From positions 1-42,050 of the forward strand of contig JAPLUN010000315.1 of assembly GCA_026397715.1 (NCBI GenBank): a stretch of DNA of 42,050 nucleotides. Direction: 5' to 3'. Origin of the DNA: Verrucomicrobiota bacterium. GTDB lineage: Bacteria; Verrucomicrobiota; Verrucomicrobiia; Verrucomicrobiales; Verrucomicrobiaceae. The position numbers and the translations under genes are program-made. The stretch's first letter is position 1; each line of letters starts with the position of its first letter. This document shows, one piece after another, positions 32,418-40,212 of this stretch. The notes beneath the pieces are model-generated. The model was not told where the DNA came from, searched no databases, and saw nothing but the letters and a program-made list of their open reading frames with translations.

Positions 32418-34001
32418 TTAAAATTCCGGCGGGCCATTGAGATGCTCGCACTTCTCCGGCAGGCCGGGAATGAAATCGACCACCTGCTTCTGGGCGCGCA
32501 GCTTGTCCTGCAATGGTGCCAACGGCACGTTCTGAACGGTGGCACCATCCTTCACTGCCAGCGCAGCAGCGATGCCTGCGGCGTGACCGGTGATCATCCA
32601 CACGCTCTCCAACCGCAGCGTGCAAAAAGCCACGTGGGTGTAGCTGGCAGCACCAGGCACTAGCAGGTTGGTGCATTCGGCGGCTTTCGGCGTCAGCGCC
32701 CGATAGGGAATCTGATAAGCGTAGCCCATGCGCCAGATGCGGCCTTCATTCACGAACTCGTTTTCATTCAAAGCCACGCGCTGAACGTGATGGCAGTCGA
32801 TGAAATGGCTGCTCATGCCGATGCTGTCCGGCTTGCGGCGCTCTTCCTGCACATCCTGCTGCGTCACGACATATTCACCGCGCATCCGCCGCGCCTCGCG
32901 TACGTACAGCTGATAGGGCAGGTGGCCGTTGTCAAAGAACTCATCCTTGTGGAGACCCAACGCATTCATCTCCTCCTGCACGTTCGCAGGTACTGCGGCA
33001 TCCGTGGCGAGGAAATGCAGCAGACCAAGTGTGTAATCCATGTGGTCCTGGTAAATGCGGGCGCGCTCCTCGTACGTGGCATTGGGCCAGTCAAACTGAC
33101 CGCCAAAATGTCCCAGGGAGTAGATGGCGGACTGCTTGTTGTTCATCTCGAACTTGCCGTTTCTACGTCCGTATAGGTCGATGATGTCCGCAAGCTTCAC
33201 CGGCTTTTTTTGCTGGGTCTGATCGCGGAACCAGCTGGCCAGCAATGCGTAACGCTTTTCGTCGAAATGCTTCGGCGCAGGGATGGGCACCTGCATCTTG
33301 GGATCCTTTGCCACCGTCAGGCGGAAATTGTAGTTCATCGGTGCACGATGAGCATCGCCTTCATGCAAATCTTTGGCCCACGCACTGATGCCAGGCAGCA
33401 ACGCTCCAATCTCATCCACCGTCCGGGCATGGCGCGCTGTCTTGTCAAAACGGACGCCCGCAGCCTCTTCACTATACTCCGCCTTCGCCTCGCGACCGAC
33501 GGCGTATTTGACACCCGCACGCGCCATGAGATCGCCTTCGTAACATGCATCGATGAAGACTTTCGCCTCTAGCTTGGAACCATCCGTGAGAGTGATGGCA
33601 GTGATGCGCGCGCCATTTTTTTCCACCGTATTCACCGACGCACCAAAACGCACCTCCACCACCGCCTCGCGCAGCATTTCGAGATAGGTTTTCTCAGCGA
33701 CACTGGACTCAAAGAAATACTCCGGTCCACCTGTCTGGTAGTGGGCACCGAGACGGCGGTAAAATTCATCCGCAAAGCCGCCGATGGTCCATTTCAGCAT
33801 GTGTTCGCTCTCGGCAGTGTTGATGCCGCTCGTGCTCAAACCGCCGACGTGCTTCGTCGGCTCAATGAGCACCACCTTGGCCCCTTCACGAGCCGCCACG
33901 ATGGATGCCGCGATGCCACAGGGCACTCCTCCATACACCACGATGTCCGCAGCGTTGAGGTGGGTGATGCAGATCAGGCAAGCAAAGAAAAATGTCTTCA
34001 T
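32418..34001 (-). CDS. FAD-dependent oxidoreductase, exported (first copy)
   Basis: A 527-residue protein with a Sec signal (MKTFFFACLICITHLNA) and an FAD-binding fold of the PF12831 type. The dinucleotide loop is VVYGGVPCGIAASIVAAREGAKVVLIE at about 19-46, followed by HVGGLSTSGI, then FIDACYEGDLMARAGV near 175. The C-terminal FAD contact is VWMITGHAAGIAAALA near 480. Such proteins are widespread in Verrucomicrobiota and Planctomycetota and are often called xanthan-lyase-like or putative FAD oxidoreductases; substrates are unknown but presumed to be sugars. It begins seven bases after the stop of the second copy, so the two are expressed together. Confidence 0.88.
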   Translation of the reverse strand: MKTFFFACLICITHLNAADIVVYGGVPCGIAASIVAAREGAKVVLIEPTKHVGGLSTSGINTAESEHMLKWTIGGFADEFYRRLGAHYQTGGPEYFFESSVAEKTYLEMLREAVVEVRFGASVNTVEKNGARITAITLTDGSKLEAKVFIDACYEGDLMARAGVKYAVGREAKAEYSEEAAGVRFDKTARHARTVDEIGALLPGISAWAKDLHEGDAHRAPMNYNFRLTVAKDPKMQVPIPAPKHFDEKRYALLASWFRDQTQQKKPVKLADIIDLYGRRNGKFEMNNKQSAIYSLGHFGGQFDWPNATYEERARIYQDHMDYTLGLLHFLATDAAVPANVQEEMNALGLHKDEFFDNGHLPYQLYVREARRMRGEYVVTQQDVQEERRKPDSIGMSSHFIDCHHVQRVALNENEFVNEGRIWRMGYAYQIPYRALTPKAAECTNLLVPGAASYTHVAFCTLRLESVWMITGHAAGIAAALAVKDGATVQNVPLAPLQDKLRAQKQVVDFIPGLPEKCEHLNGPPEF

Positions 34002-34008
34002 GGTGGGT

Positions 34009-36054
34009 TTAGTTGTTAGCCTCGATGAGTTGCAGAGCATCCAGAATCACAAAGCCATGGGTGCCGTCATTACTGACTGTAATGACTGTCTCAACACCAC
34101 CATCAAGCTGCACACTGCCTATGGTGCGAAACGCCTCTCCCGCGGCCAGCGGAAGCGTTTGATCAACGATAATATCAGTCTTGCGCCCATTGCTTTGAAT
34201 CGTCACCGGCACTTTTGTGGCACGCGTCTCATGGGGTGAATAGGCCATGCGCAGCTCGTAGCGTCCTGTCTTTGGTGCTTTGCAGCGAAAGATGGCGATG
34301 GACTGGCCGTCGGCGCGTTTGTCATCATGAAGATAGCCAGTGCCGATATGCGGCTTGAAGCCGGAAGAACGGCTCCACTGGCCCTTGAGTTCGGCCTGCG
34401 AATCATCAAGCACGATGCCCGGCAGCGTTTTTGGATCGACGTTCATCACCCCCTTGGCTTCGGGTGGAACATCCGGCAGCACGGGCAAATCGAGCACCTG
34501 TTTCTGCGCCAACAGTCTCTCACGCAGCGCGGGATACGGCAGCTTCTGAACGGCAATGTTTTGCTTCGCACTCATAGCGGCCGCGATGCCTGCGCTTTGG
34601 CCGAGAATCATCCATGTAGGCTCCACGCGGATCGAGGAGATGCCCACATGCGTGCAAGACAGCGCAACGGGCACCAGCAGATTGTCACATTCGGCAACCT
34701 TTGGCGTAATGGCGCGATAGGGAATGTGATACGGATAGCCATGCCGCCGGCCCGCCATGCGCACCGGCATGATGGTCCCTTCATCCACGACCATGTCCTT
34801 CGTCCCCACTCGCTGGCAATCGTGCGAATCGATTGGAAAGGATGAGACGATGATGGGATCGTCTTTCTTCGGCTCGTCCATAATGTCTTTCTGCGACACG
34901 ACATATTCGCCGATCATGCGTCGTCCTTCGCGCACATAAAGCTGCGGTGACCAGTGGTCATAAGCAGAGAATTCATCACGACAGAGACCAATCTCCGCCA
35001 TCTGCTGCCGCAGTTCCTCAGGCACGGCAGGGTCTGTGCTTAGAAAGTGATGCATCTCCAGTGTGTACTGCTTGTGCGCTTCCCAGATTTTCGCACGCAT
35101 GCCTTCATCTGCCTCGCTCCAGCCATTGCAGGCACCCACGAGGCCCATGGAGAATTGCTTCCCAATGCCGTTGTTTGCATCAAACTTGTTGCCCGGCAGT
35201 GGATACAGATCCCACAGCAGATGCGGCCTCTTTTCCTGCGCAAAGTAGCGCCGCACGACCTCAAAACGTACGGGGTCATATTGTGCAGGCTGTGGAAACG
35301 GCACGCGGTTTTCCGGATCTTTGGTGACGCACAGACGGAAGCTGTAGACCATCACGTTCTTGTCGCCGGCCTCATCGGCACCAGCGTCAGTCGTCGTGAT
35401 CAGAGGCAGCGGTTTGCCAGCGGTATCGAGACCGGAGATGGGGAGCTTTGCCTTCGAATACTGCTTTCCAGCCAGAGGTTCGCCGAATTCCTGCCGTCCT
35501 TCGCGGCCAATGGTCCAGCTTACTCCGGCGGCAGCCATCAAATCTCCTTCATAGGTGCAATCCACGAACACCTTGGCGGCGAAATCGCCGTCAGTCGTGA
35601 CCAGTTTTGTGATGTGTTTGCCATCCTTTGCCACTGATTGCAAAACCCGCTTCGTCAGCACCTTCACCCCGGCTTCATCCAGCATCTGCTGCGTGATCTT
35701 GGCCGCTATATGGGGTTCGTAGGTCCAAGGTTTGTGATCTTTGTCACTTACGGTGTAAGTCAGTGCAACACCGCGCATCTGGTAGTCTTTTTCGATGCGC
35801 GCATGCCATTCCTCGAAAAGGCCAAGAACCGTGCTGCGAACGGTTTGATTGGAGTCACTGAAGCACAGGCCGCCGGTGTTTACGCCGCCGACATGGGCGG
35901 TGGGCTCAAGCAAGATGACAGAGGCGCCCTCACGTGCCGCTGCGATGGCTGCGCAGAATCCGCCTGGGGTGGCTCCATAGACAATGACATCCGCCTCCAT
36001 GGCGGCATGGGCTGAGAAACTGAGCGCAAATAGAAGCAAGACGAGGCGAGTCAT
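34009..36054 (-). CDS. FAD-dependent oxidoreductase with C-terminal golvesin-like domain (second copy)
   Basis: A 681-residue exported protein with a Sec signal (MTRLVLLLFALSFSAHA). Its first ~540 residues match the first copy motif for motif: VIVYGATPGGFCAAIAAAREG, HVGGVNTGGL, FVDCTYEGDLMAAAGV and WMILGQSAGIAAAMSA. The last ~130 residues form a beta-sandwich with GRYELRMAYSPHETRATKVPVTI and the closing FVILDALQL, which resembles the golvesin / xanthan-lyase carbohydrate-binding-like domain. This extra module may bind the glycan. It is followed after seven bases by the first copy and probably arose from the same ancestor by tandem duplication followed by domain gain or loss. Confidence 0.88.
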   Translation of the reverse strand: MTRLVLLLFALSFSAHAAMEADVIVYGATPGGFCAAIAAAREGASVILLEPTAHVGGVNTGGLCFSDSNQTVRSTVLGLFEEWHARIEKDYQMRGVALTYTVSDKDHKPWTYEPHIAAKITQQMLDEAGVKVLTKRVLQSVAKDGKHITKLVTTDGDFAAKVFVDCTYEGDLMAAAGVSWTIGREGRQEFGEPLAGKQYSKAKLPISGLDTAGKPLPLITTTDAGADEAGDKNVMVYSFRLCVTKDPENRVPFPQPAQYDPVRFEVVRRYFAQEKRPHLLWDLYPLPGNKFDANNGIGKQFSMGLVGACNGWSEADEGMRAKIWEAHKQYTLEMHHFLSTDPAVPEELRQQMAEIGLCRDEFSAYDHWSPQLYVREGRRMIGEYVVSQKDIMDEPKKDDPIIVSSFPIDSHDCQRVGTKDMVVDEGTIMPVRMAGRRHGYPYHIPYRAITPKVAECDNLLVPVALSCTHVGISSIRVEPTWMILGQSAGIAAAMSAKQNIAVQKLPYPALRERLLAQKQVLDLPVLPDVPPEAKGVMNVDPKTLPGIVLDDSQAELKGQWSRSSGFKPHIGTGYLHDDKRADGQSIAIFRCKAPKTGRYELRMAYSPHETRATKVPVTIQSNGRKTDIIVDQTLPLAAGEAFRTIGSVQLDGGVETVITVSNDGTHGFVILDALQLIEANN

Positions 36055-36090
36055 GGTTCACATAAGAACACGCCGCTCTCATTTTGGACA

Positions 36091-36996
36091 TCATTTTGTC
36101 CGCTCGATCACGGCGCGATGCGCAGTCTCCTGTAAAAAACGAGCGTCCGTCGAACCCAGCCCCTTGGGCATGAAGGTGTTGCCCACGGCGCTCTCGCCAA
36201 ACAGCACCTCGTACCAGACGCAGGCACCGAGGTATTCGCCAGCCATGCTGGCATGATGGCCGTCCATACCGAGTGCGATTTTACCACCGTTTTTGGGCTT
36301 GGCCCAGCGCCAGCCAACGTGCAGGGAGTGTGTCTGATTCGGCAATTCCGGCTGTTTGGCGGCTTTGGGATTGAAGGTGGTATCGGTTTGATAAGCCCAT
36401 GTCGGATCGGTGTCCGCGAGATGGAAAGCGTCGCCGGTCGGGATGATGCGGGCGTCGAATTCTGCGGCGATTTTGTCATAGGCGGCGCGCAGGCCGGTGT
36501 ACATCTCCTCTTGTGACTTGAGATCACCTGGCTTGGAGAAACGTGGATCGTCTTTGCGGTACTCCCAGGTTTCATGCACCAGCAGCTTTGCCTGGGGCGC
36601 GTGCTTGGCGATGTAATCGCGCAACCAGCCTGCGTAGGGCTGATAGGTGGAGAAGTCGTGGCTCTTGATGCTGGCCTGCTGGATGGTGACGTAGTCCCAC
36701 TTTTGCAGTTCGAGGTTTTCCTTCAAACCGCGGCCACTGGTGTAGAAGCCCGCCTTGTCCTTCGGGTCTGCTTCATGCTTCTGCGCTTTCTCGGCGTGCA
36801 CCTGAAATGAGGCACCGCCTATGACGAGGGGTTGATGAACCAGTGTTTGCCCACCAGCCTTCGCCAGATCGCCGAGGTAATGCGTGGCATTGGCGGAGAA
36901 GCTGTTGCCAATGGTGAGCAGTTTCACCGTTTTGGCCTCGCCCGCGAAGGACGAGGCGCAAAACAGCAGAGCAGCGATCAAAACGAACGCTTTCAT
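36091..36996 (-). CDS. Exported SGNH-like hydrolase (DUF4886-type)
   Basis: A 301-residue protein with a Sec signal (MKAFVLIAALLFCASSFAG). The block I GNS motif is in LLTIGNSFSANATHYL near residue 30, placing the nucleophile serine at about 32, and the C-terminal D-x-x-H is in GMDGHHASMAGEYLGA near 255. The family contains esterases and carbohydrate acetylesterases, and a role in removing acyl groups from a glycan fits the locus, but the reaction is inferred. ATG at 36996 is used in preference to an in-frame TTG at 37008. It lies 12 bases after the YlbF-like gene and 36 before the FAD oxidoreductase gene. Confidence 0.8.
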   Translation of the reverse strand: MKAFVLIAALLFCASSFAGEAKTVKLLTIGNSFSANATHYLGDLAKAGGQTLVHQPLVIGGASFQVHAEKAQKHEADPKDKAGFYTSGRGLKENLELQKWDYVTIQQASIKSHDFSTYQPYAGWLRDYIAKHAPQAKLLVHETWEYRKDDPRFSKPGDLKSQEEMYTGLRAAYDKIAAEFDARIIPTGDAFHLADTDPTWAYQTDTTFNPKAAKQPELPNQTHSLHVGWRWAKPKNGGKIALGMDGHHASMAGEYLGACVWYEVLFGESAVGNTFMPKGLGSTDARFLQETAHRAVIERTK

Positions 36997-37008
36997 GCAG
37001 CCAGACAA

Positions 37009-37410
37009 CTAGTGGCAGCCGCAGCCTTCGCCACAACCTTTGGAGAACACTTCGGCTTCGGCAGGCACGGCACCGCGCTCAAGGCTTTTGCCGACGAAGC
37101 TTGTCACCACTTCTGCGATGCCACGCAGCACGTCCTGGGCTTCGATGAAGCTGAGGATGGCGGTGTTCGCATCGCACTGATCCTGCAGATCGGTGAAACG
37201 GGAAATTTCTTCTCCGCTGGGCTCTTCGCCGTTGTGCTGCTTCTGGTGAAGGGCGCGGCCGAGAGTGGCCATCTCACGGTAGAGCGACACGGCTTCCTCA
37301 TTGGCGAGGAAGGCTTCCGCTTTTTCGCGGGCATTTTTCACGTCGCTGTCGGCCACGAGGGTTTCGCACAGTTCGACGATTTTGGATTTGATTTGGGGGG
37401 ATGCGTTCAT
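37009..37410 (-). CDS. YlbF family protein with C-terminal cysteine cluster
   Basis: A 133-residue helical protein of the YlbF/YmcA (Com_YlbF) family, with the typical segments NAREKAEAFLANEEAVSLYREM near residue 25 and FTDLQDQCDANTAILSFIEAQDVL near 71. The C-terminus ends GCGEGCGCH, a cysteine-rich tail. In Bacillus subtilis, YlbF, YmcA and YaaT form a complex that binds iron-sulfur clusters and affects RNase Y-dependent RNA maturation, and similar C-terminal cysteines occur in YlbF-type proteins. The neighbours here are sugar-metabolism genes, so it may be a bystander. It is 55 bases downstream of the aldolase. Confidence 0.85.
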   Translation of the reverse strand: MNASPQIKSKIVELCETLVADSDVKNAREKAEAFLANEEAVSLYREMATLGRALHQKQHNGEEPSGEEISRFTDLQDQCDANTAILSFIEAQDVLRGIAEVVTSFVGKSLERGAVPAEAEVFSKGCGEGCGCH

Positions 37411-37448
37411 GGGGGAGGCGAGATTATAGGGGAAACGCCTTTGAACAG

Positions 37449-37467
37449 GAAAAAGTCAGACTTTTTC
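37449..37467 (-). terminator. Weak hairpin at the end of the aldolase gene
   Basis: GAAAAAGT and ACTTTTTC form an exact 8-base inverted repeat with a 3-base loop, overlapping the aldolase stop codon. On the minus strand the second arm ends in a run of T. The stem is A/T-rich, so it may only attenuate transcription between the aldolase and the YlbF-like gene. Confidence 0.35.
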
Positions 37468-38179
37468 ACCATGCCCGCGCCGTGGCGAGGTTCCGTTTGA
37501 AGCCCTCGCGCACCAGCGAGAGGTCGGAATCCATGGCAATCCAGGTGAAGCCCAAGGCTTTGAGCTTTTCCTTGTCATCCGCATGTCGCACGAGGATGCC
37601 ACAGCCTTTGCCTTGGTCTTTAGCGGCGTTGACGATGCTGCTGACGCAGTCGTCGTAGCTGCGGGGTGACTGCTGAGCCTTGAGGTCGAAGGACAAATCC
37701 GCAGGACCGATGAAGAGCGCATCGATGCCTTCCACGGCGGCGATTTGACCGGCATTGGCCACGGCATCGGCGGTTTCGATCTGGGCGAGGATGATGGGTT
37801 TGGGCATGGCGCCGTCTGGAAGACGCATGCCATAGCCATAGGCACGCACGGTGCGTGAGACGCCACGATGGCCCTGCGGGGGATAATAGGCTGCGTCAAC
37901 ACAATGCCGCGCCTCCGCGACGGTGTTTACGTGCGGCACCATGATGCCTTGCGCGCCCCAGTCGAGCACACGAGCTATCAGATCTGGATGCGGAGCACTC
38001 ACACGCACGATGGCAAGGGTGTCGCTGCCACGCAGAGCGCGCAGTTGATCTGGGAGCGCGGCTTCGGATTCGCAGCCGTGCTCCAGATCGATCAAAACCC
38101 AGTCGAAACCGCACTCGGCGGCGAGTTCAGTAACCGCAGATGAACCGATGGAAAGAAAGGTGCCGATGTGAGTTTTCAT
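37466..38179 (-). CDS. HpcH/HpaI family aldolase
   Basis: A 237-residue class II, metal-dependent aldolase of the HpcH/HpaI family, which cleaves 2-oxo-3-deoxy acids to pyruvate and an aldehyde. Family motifs are WVLIDLEHG near residue 27, GAQGIMVPHVNTVAEA near 75-90, QIETADAVANAGQIAAVEGIDALFIGPADLSFD near 136-168. Close relatives include RhmA (2-keto-3-deoxy-L-rhamnonate aldolase) and GarL, but I cannot tell which sugar acid is used. The ATG at 38179 overlaps the stop of the kinase gene (ATGA), indicating tight coupling. Cytoplasmic; no signal peptide. Confidence 0.9.
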   Translation of the reverse strand: MKTHIGTFLSIGSSAVTELAAECGFDWVLIDLEHGCESEAALPDQLRALRGSDTLAIVRVSAPHPDLIARVLDWGAQGIMVPHVNTVAEARHCVDAAYYPPQGHRGVSRTVRAYGYGMRLPDGAMPKPIILAQIETADAVANAGQIAAVEGIDALFIGPADLSFDLKAQQSPRSYDDCVSSIVNAAKDQGKGCGILVRHADDKEKLKALGFTWIAMDSDLSLVREGFKRNLATARAW

Positions 38180-39246
38180 GGTCGAAGAATGTCGATGCTG
38201 CTGGAGTTGCGCAAGCCCTGCAGTGCGAGGTCGAGACGTGAATGGGTGAATTCGCGCAGCGACTGGCCGGAGGTGCCAGACGAGATGAGGAAAAAGCCAT
38301 CGTCACGGTCAAAGTAGCCCGCACCCACGCGGATCACGGATTTGACGATCATGTTGCGGAGAAGATGCAGCCAGAAACGGCGCATATGTTCTGCAGGCAG
38401 GACACGGGTACTTTGATAACCCTCAAAGGCCCTGCGCAGAAACGCATCATCATGAAAGCAGGCGAGGAGCGAGAGATCGTCCATGGGATCGCCGCTGATG
38501 GCGTCGTCAAAGTCGATGAAGGCCGAGATTACGCTTTCGCTGCCGAGGATGTTCCAGAGGGCGAGGTCTTTGTGGACGAAGCAGCCGGTGTCGAGTTGGA
38601 GAAGCGACTGATGATTTTCGATCTCGGCGAGGATTTCATCGCTCTGTGATTGCGTGAGGAAGCCGTGGGTGACGAGGAAGGCCAGGTGTTGATCAAGGCG
38701 AAGATGGAAGTAGTCGGAGTAAGTGGCGTGATAGCCACACATCGACTCATCCAGGATTCCAAAGCCCGGCAGCTTGATCGTCTGCCACTTCGCCACTGCC
38801 TCGCCGATACCTAAGGCGATGCGTGGCACATCAAGGCGGCCCTGCTTGAACCAGTGATTGAGATCCGGCGCAGAGATGCGCTCTAGCGCCTGCCATGCGA
38901 AGGGGACACGAAAACGTGTGGCGTCGCAGGCATAAACTTGCGGCGTGTTGACTCCTGCCTCACTCACGCGCCCCAGCAACGCCGACTCCACGGCCAGCTG
39001 GCCATCCTTTTCAGGGCCGTTTTCGACACGTATAAACATCGACTGTCCTGCCACCCTGGCAGTCCAGGTGAGGTGATTGCCCTGACCGATTCCTGGGTGC
39101 AGTTCAACGACCTGCGTAACAAAGTGCCGTCGCAAAGCTTCGCCAAGCTGCTGCTCTAGCTCAGCGTCCGCCGCGCCGCGCGTCTGCGTGCCATGAAACG
39201 CCGCAGGGCGATCGCATTTCCAGTAATAGATGTCGCGTCGGCTCAT
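38176..39246 (-). CDS. Aminoglycoside phosphotransferase / fructosamine kinase-like protein
   Basis: A 356-residue protein-kinase-fold small-molecule kinase of the APH family. The catalytic loop is FVHKDLALWNIL near residue 225, with the DFD-type metal motif AFIDFDDAISGDPMDDLS near 243; both Brenner-type residues (Asp and Asn) are present. The N-terminal lobe is recognisable at IRVENGPEKDGQLAVESALL. Related enzymes phosphorylate sugars, amino sugars, choline or aminoglycosides. Its coupling to a 2-oxo-3-deoxy-acid aldolase suggests a sugar or sugar-acid substrate more than antibiotic resistance. The ATG at 39246 lies two bases after the BASS gene stop; a longer frame starting at 39276 would overlap that gene. 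Confidence 0.82.
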   Translation of the reverse strand: MSRRDIYYWKCDRPAAFHGTQTRGAADAELEQQLGEALRRHFVTQVVELHPGIGQGNHLTWTARVAGQSMFIRVENGPEKDGQLAVESALLGRVSEAGVNTPQVYACDATRFRVPFAWQALERISAPDLNHWFKQGRLDVPRIALGIGEAVAKWQTIKLPGFGILDESMCGYHATYSDYFHLRLDQHLAFLVTHGFLTQSQSDEILAEIENHQSLLQLDTGCFVHKDLALWNILGSESVISAFIDFDDAISGDPMDDLSLLACFHDDAFLRRAFEGYQSTRVLPAEHMRRFWLHLLRNMIVKSVIRVGAGYFDRDDGFFLISSGTSGQSLREFTHSRLDLALQGLRNSSSIDILRP

Positions 39247-39248
39247 GG

Positions 39249-40181
39249 TCAGGCATCCGGTGTGCGGCGCTTCCACCAGGCGGCCATGAGGCCGCCGACG
39301 ATGTTTTGCATCACACCGCTGAAGACGGCGGCGGCGGCGGCGAGCGGCATCATGGGAAAATGCTCACGTGCGAGCGCGGCCGCCATGCCGCCGTTTTGCA
39401 TGCCCACCTCGATGCTCACCGTGCGAGCGACTGATTCAGGATACCGCAGCACTTTGGGAATGATGTAGCCGACCACAAAGCCAATGACATGCAGCAGGAA
39501 TGCAGCGAGAGCCAGACGGCCAAAGTGAGAGGCAACGGCGTCGGCACTGGCGGCCACGATGCCACCGCTCACCAATGTAAAAGCCAAAACGGCGACGGTC
39601 GGACCGCAGGCCCCGATTTGATCGGCAGTGCGTGGCAGCTTCCAGCGGATGAGCACGCCCAGCACGACTGGAGCGACCGTGAGCTGCAACGCCGACAGGC
39701 ACAGGCCCCAGGCATCCACCGGCACGTATTTTCCCGCCAGCGCGCTGGTCCACATGGGGGTGAAAAAGAAGGCCAGCAGGGTGGATGCGAGCGTGAGCAC
39801 GACTGAGAGCGCCACATTCGCCCGGGCAAGATAGCTGATCATGTTGGATGCCATGCCGCCGGGACAGCTCGCCACAAGGATGATGCCCACCGCTAGTCCG
39901 GGCTCAAGTTTCAGCAGCGTAGCAACCAGCCAGCCGGTGAGCGGCATGATGGTGTACTGAGCGACAAAGCCCAGTGCCACGCTGCCGGGCATGCGTGCGA
40001 TGGCCTTGAAGTCATCAATGCTCAACGTGAGTCCCATGCCGAGCATAGAGGCCGCGAGCGACCAGAAGATCCACGGCTTGTCGAACCACAGCATGGTCTG
40101 CGGAAAGAAAAAGGCGAGAGTCGCGAGGCTCACGAGCCACACGGGATAGAGGTTGTTAAACCAGTTGAGAAAGCGGGTCAT
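39249..40181 (-). CDS. BASS-family (bile acid:sodium symporter type) transporter
   Basis: A 310-residue integral membrane protein of the bile acid:sodium symporter (SBF) family with about nine to ten hydrophobic segments. Family landmarks are ASMLGMGLTLSIDDF near residue 45, SCPGGMASNMISYLARANVALSVVLTLAST near 105-134 and the VEIGMQN-type motif SIEVGMQNGGMAAALA near 257. Bacterial members move various organic anions, including 2-oxo acids such as pyruvate and pantothenate precursors, with sodium. Lying next to an aldolase and a kinase it could take up a sugar acid or export pyruvate. ATG 40181; the frame extends upstream without a good start. It is 31 bases downstream of the sialidase-like gene. 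Confidence 0.88.
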   Translation of the reverse strand: MTRFLNWFNNLYPVWLVSLATLAFFFPQTMLWFDKPWIFWSLAASMLGMGLTLSIDDFKAIARMPGSVALGFVAQYTIMPLTGWLVATLLKLEPGLAVGIILVASCPGGMASNMISYLARANVALSVVLTLASTLLAFFFTPMWTSALAGKYVPVDAWGLCLSALQLTVAPVVLGVLIRWKLPRTADQIGACGPTVAVLAFTLVSGGIVAASADAVASHFGRLALAAFLLHVIGFVVGYIIPKVLRYPESVARTVSIEVGMQNGGMAAALAREHFPMMPLAAAAAVFSGVMQNIVGGLMAAWWKRRTPDA

Positions 40182-40212
40182 GTTCGGTGATACCAAGAGG
40201 ATGTGGTGTTGA

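Noticed and set aside
38176..39246. Antibiotic resistance (aminoglycoside phosphotransferase)
   Set aside because: The catalytic motifs fit the wider kinase family, but the gene is coupled to an aldolase and BASS transporter, which points to metabolism.
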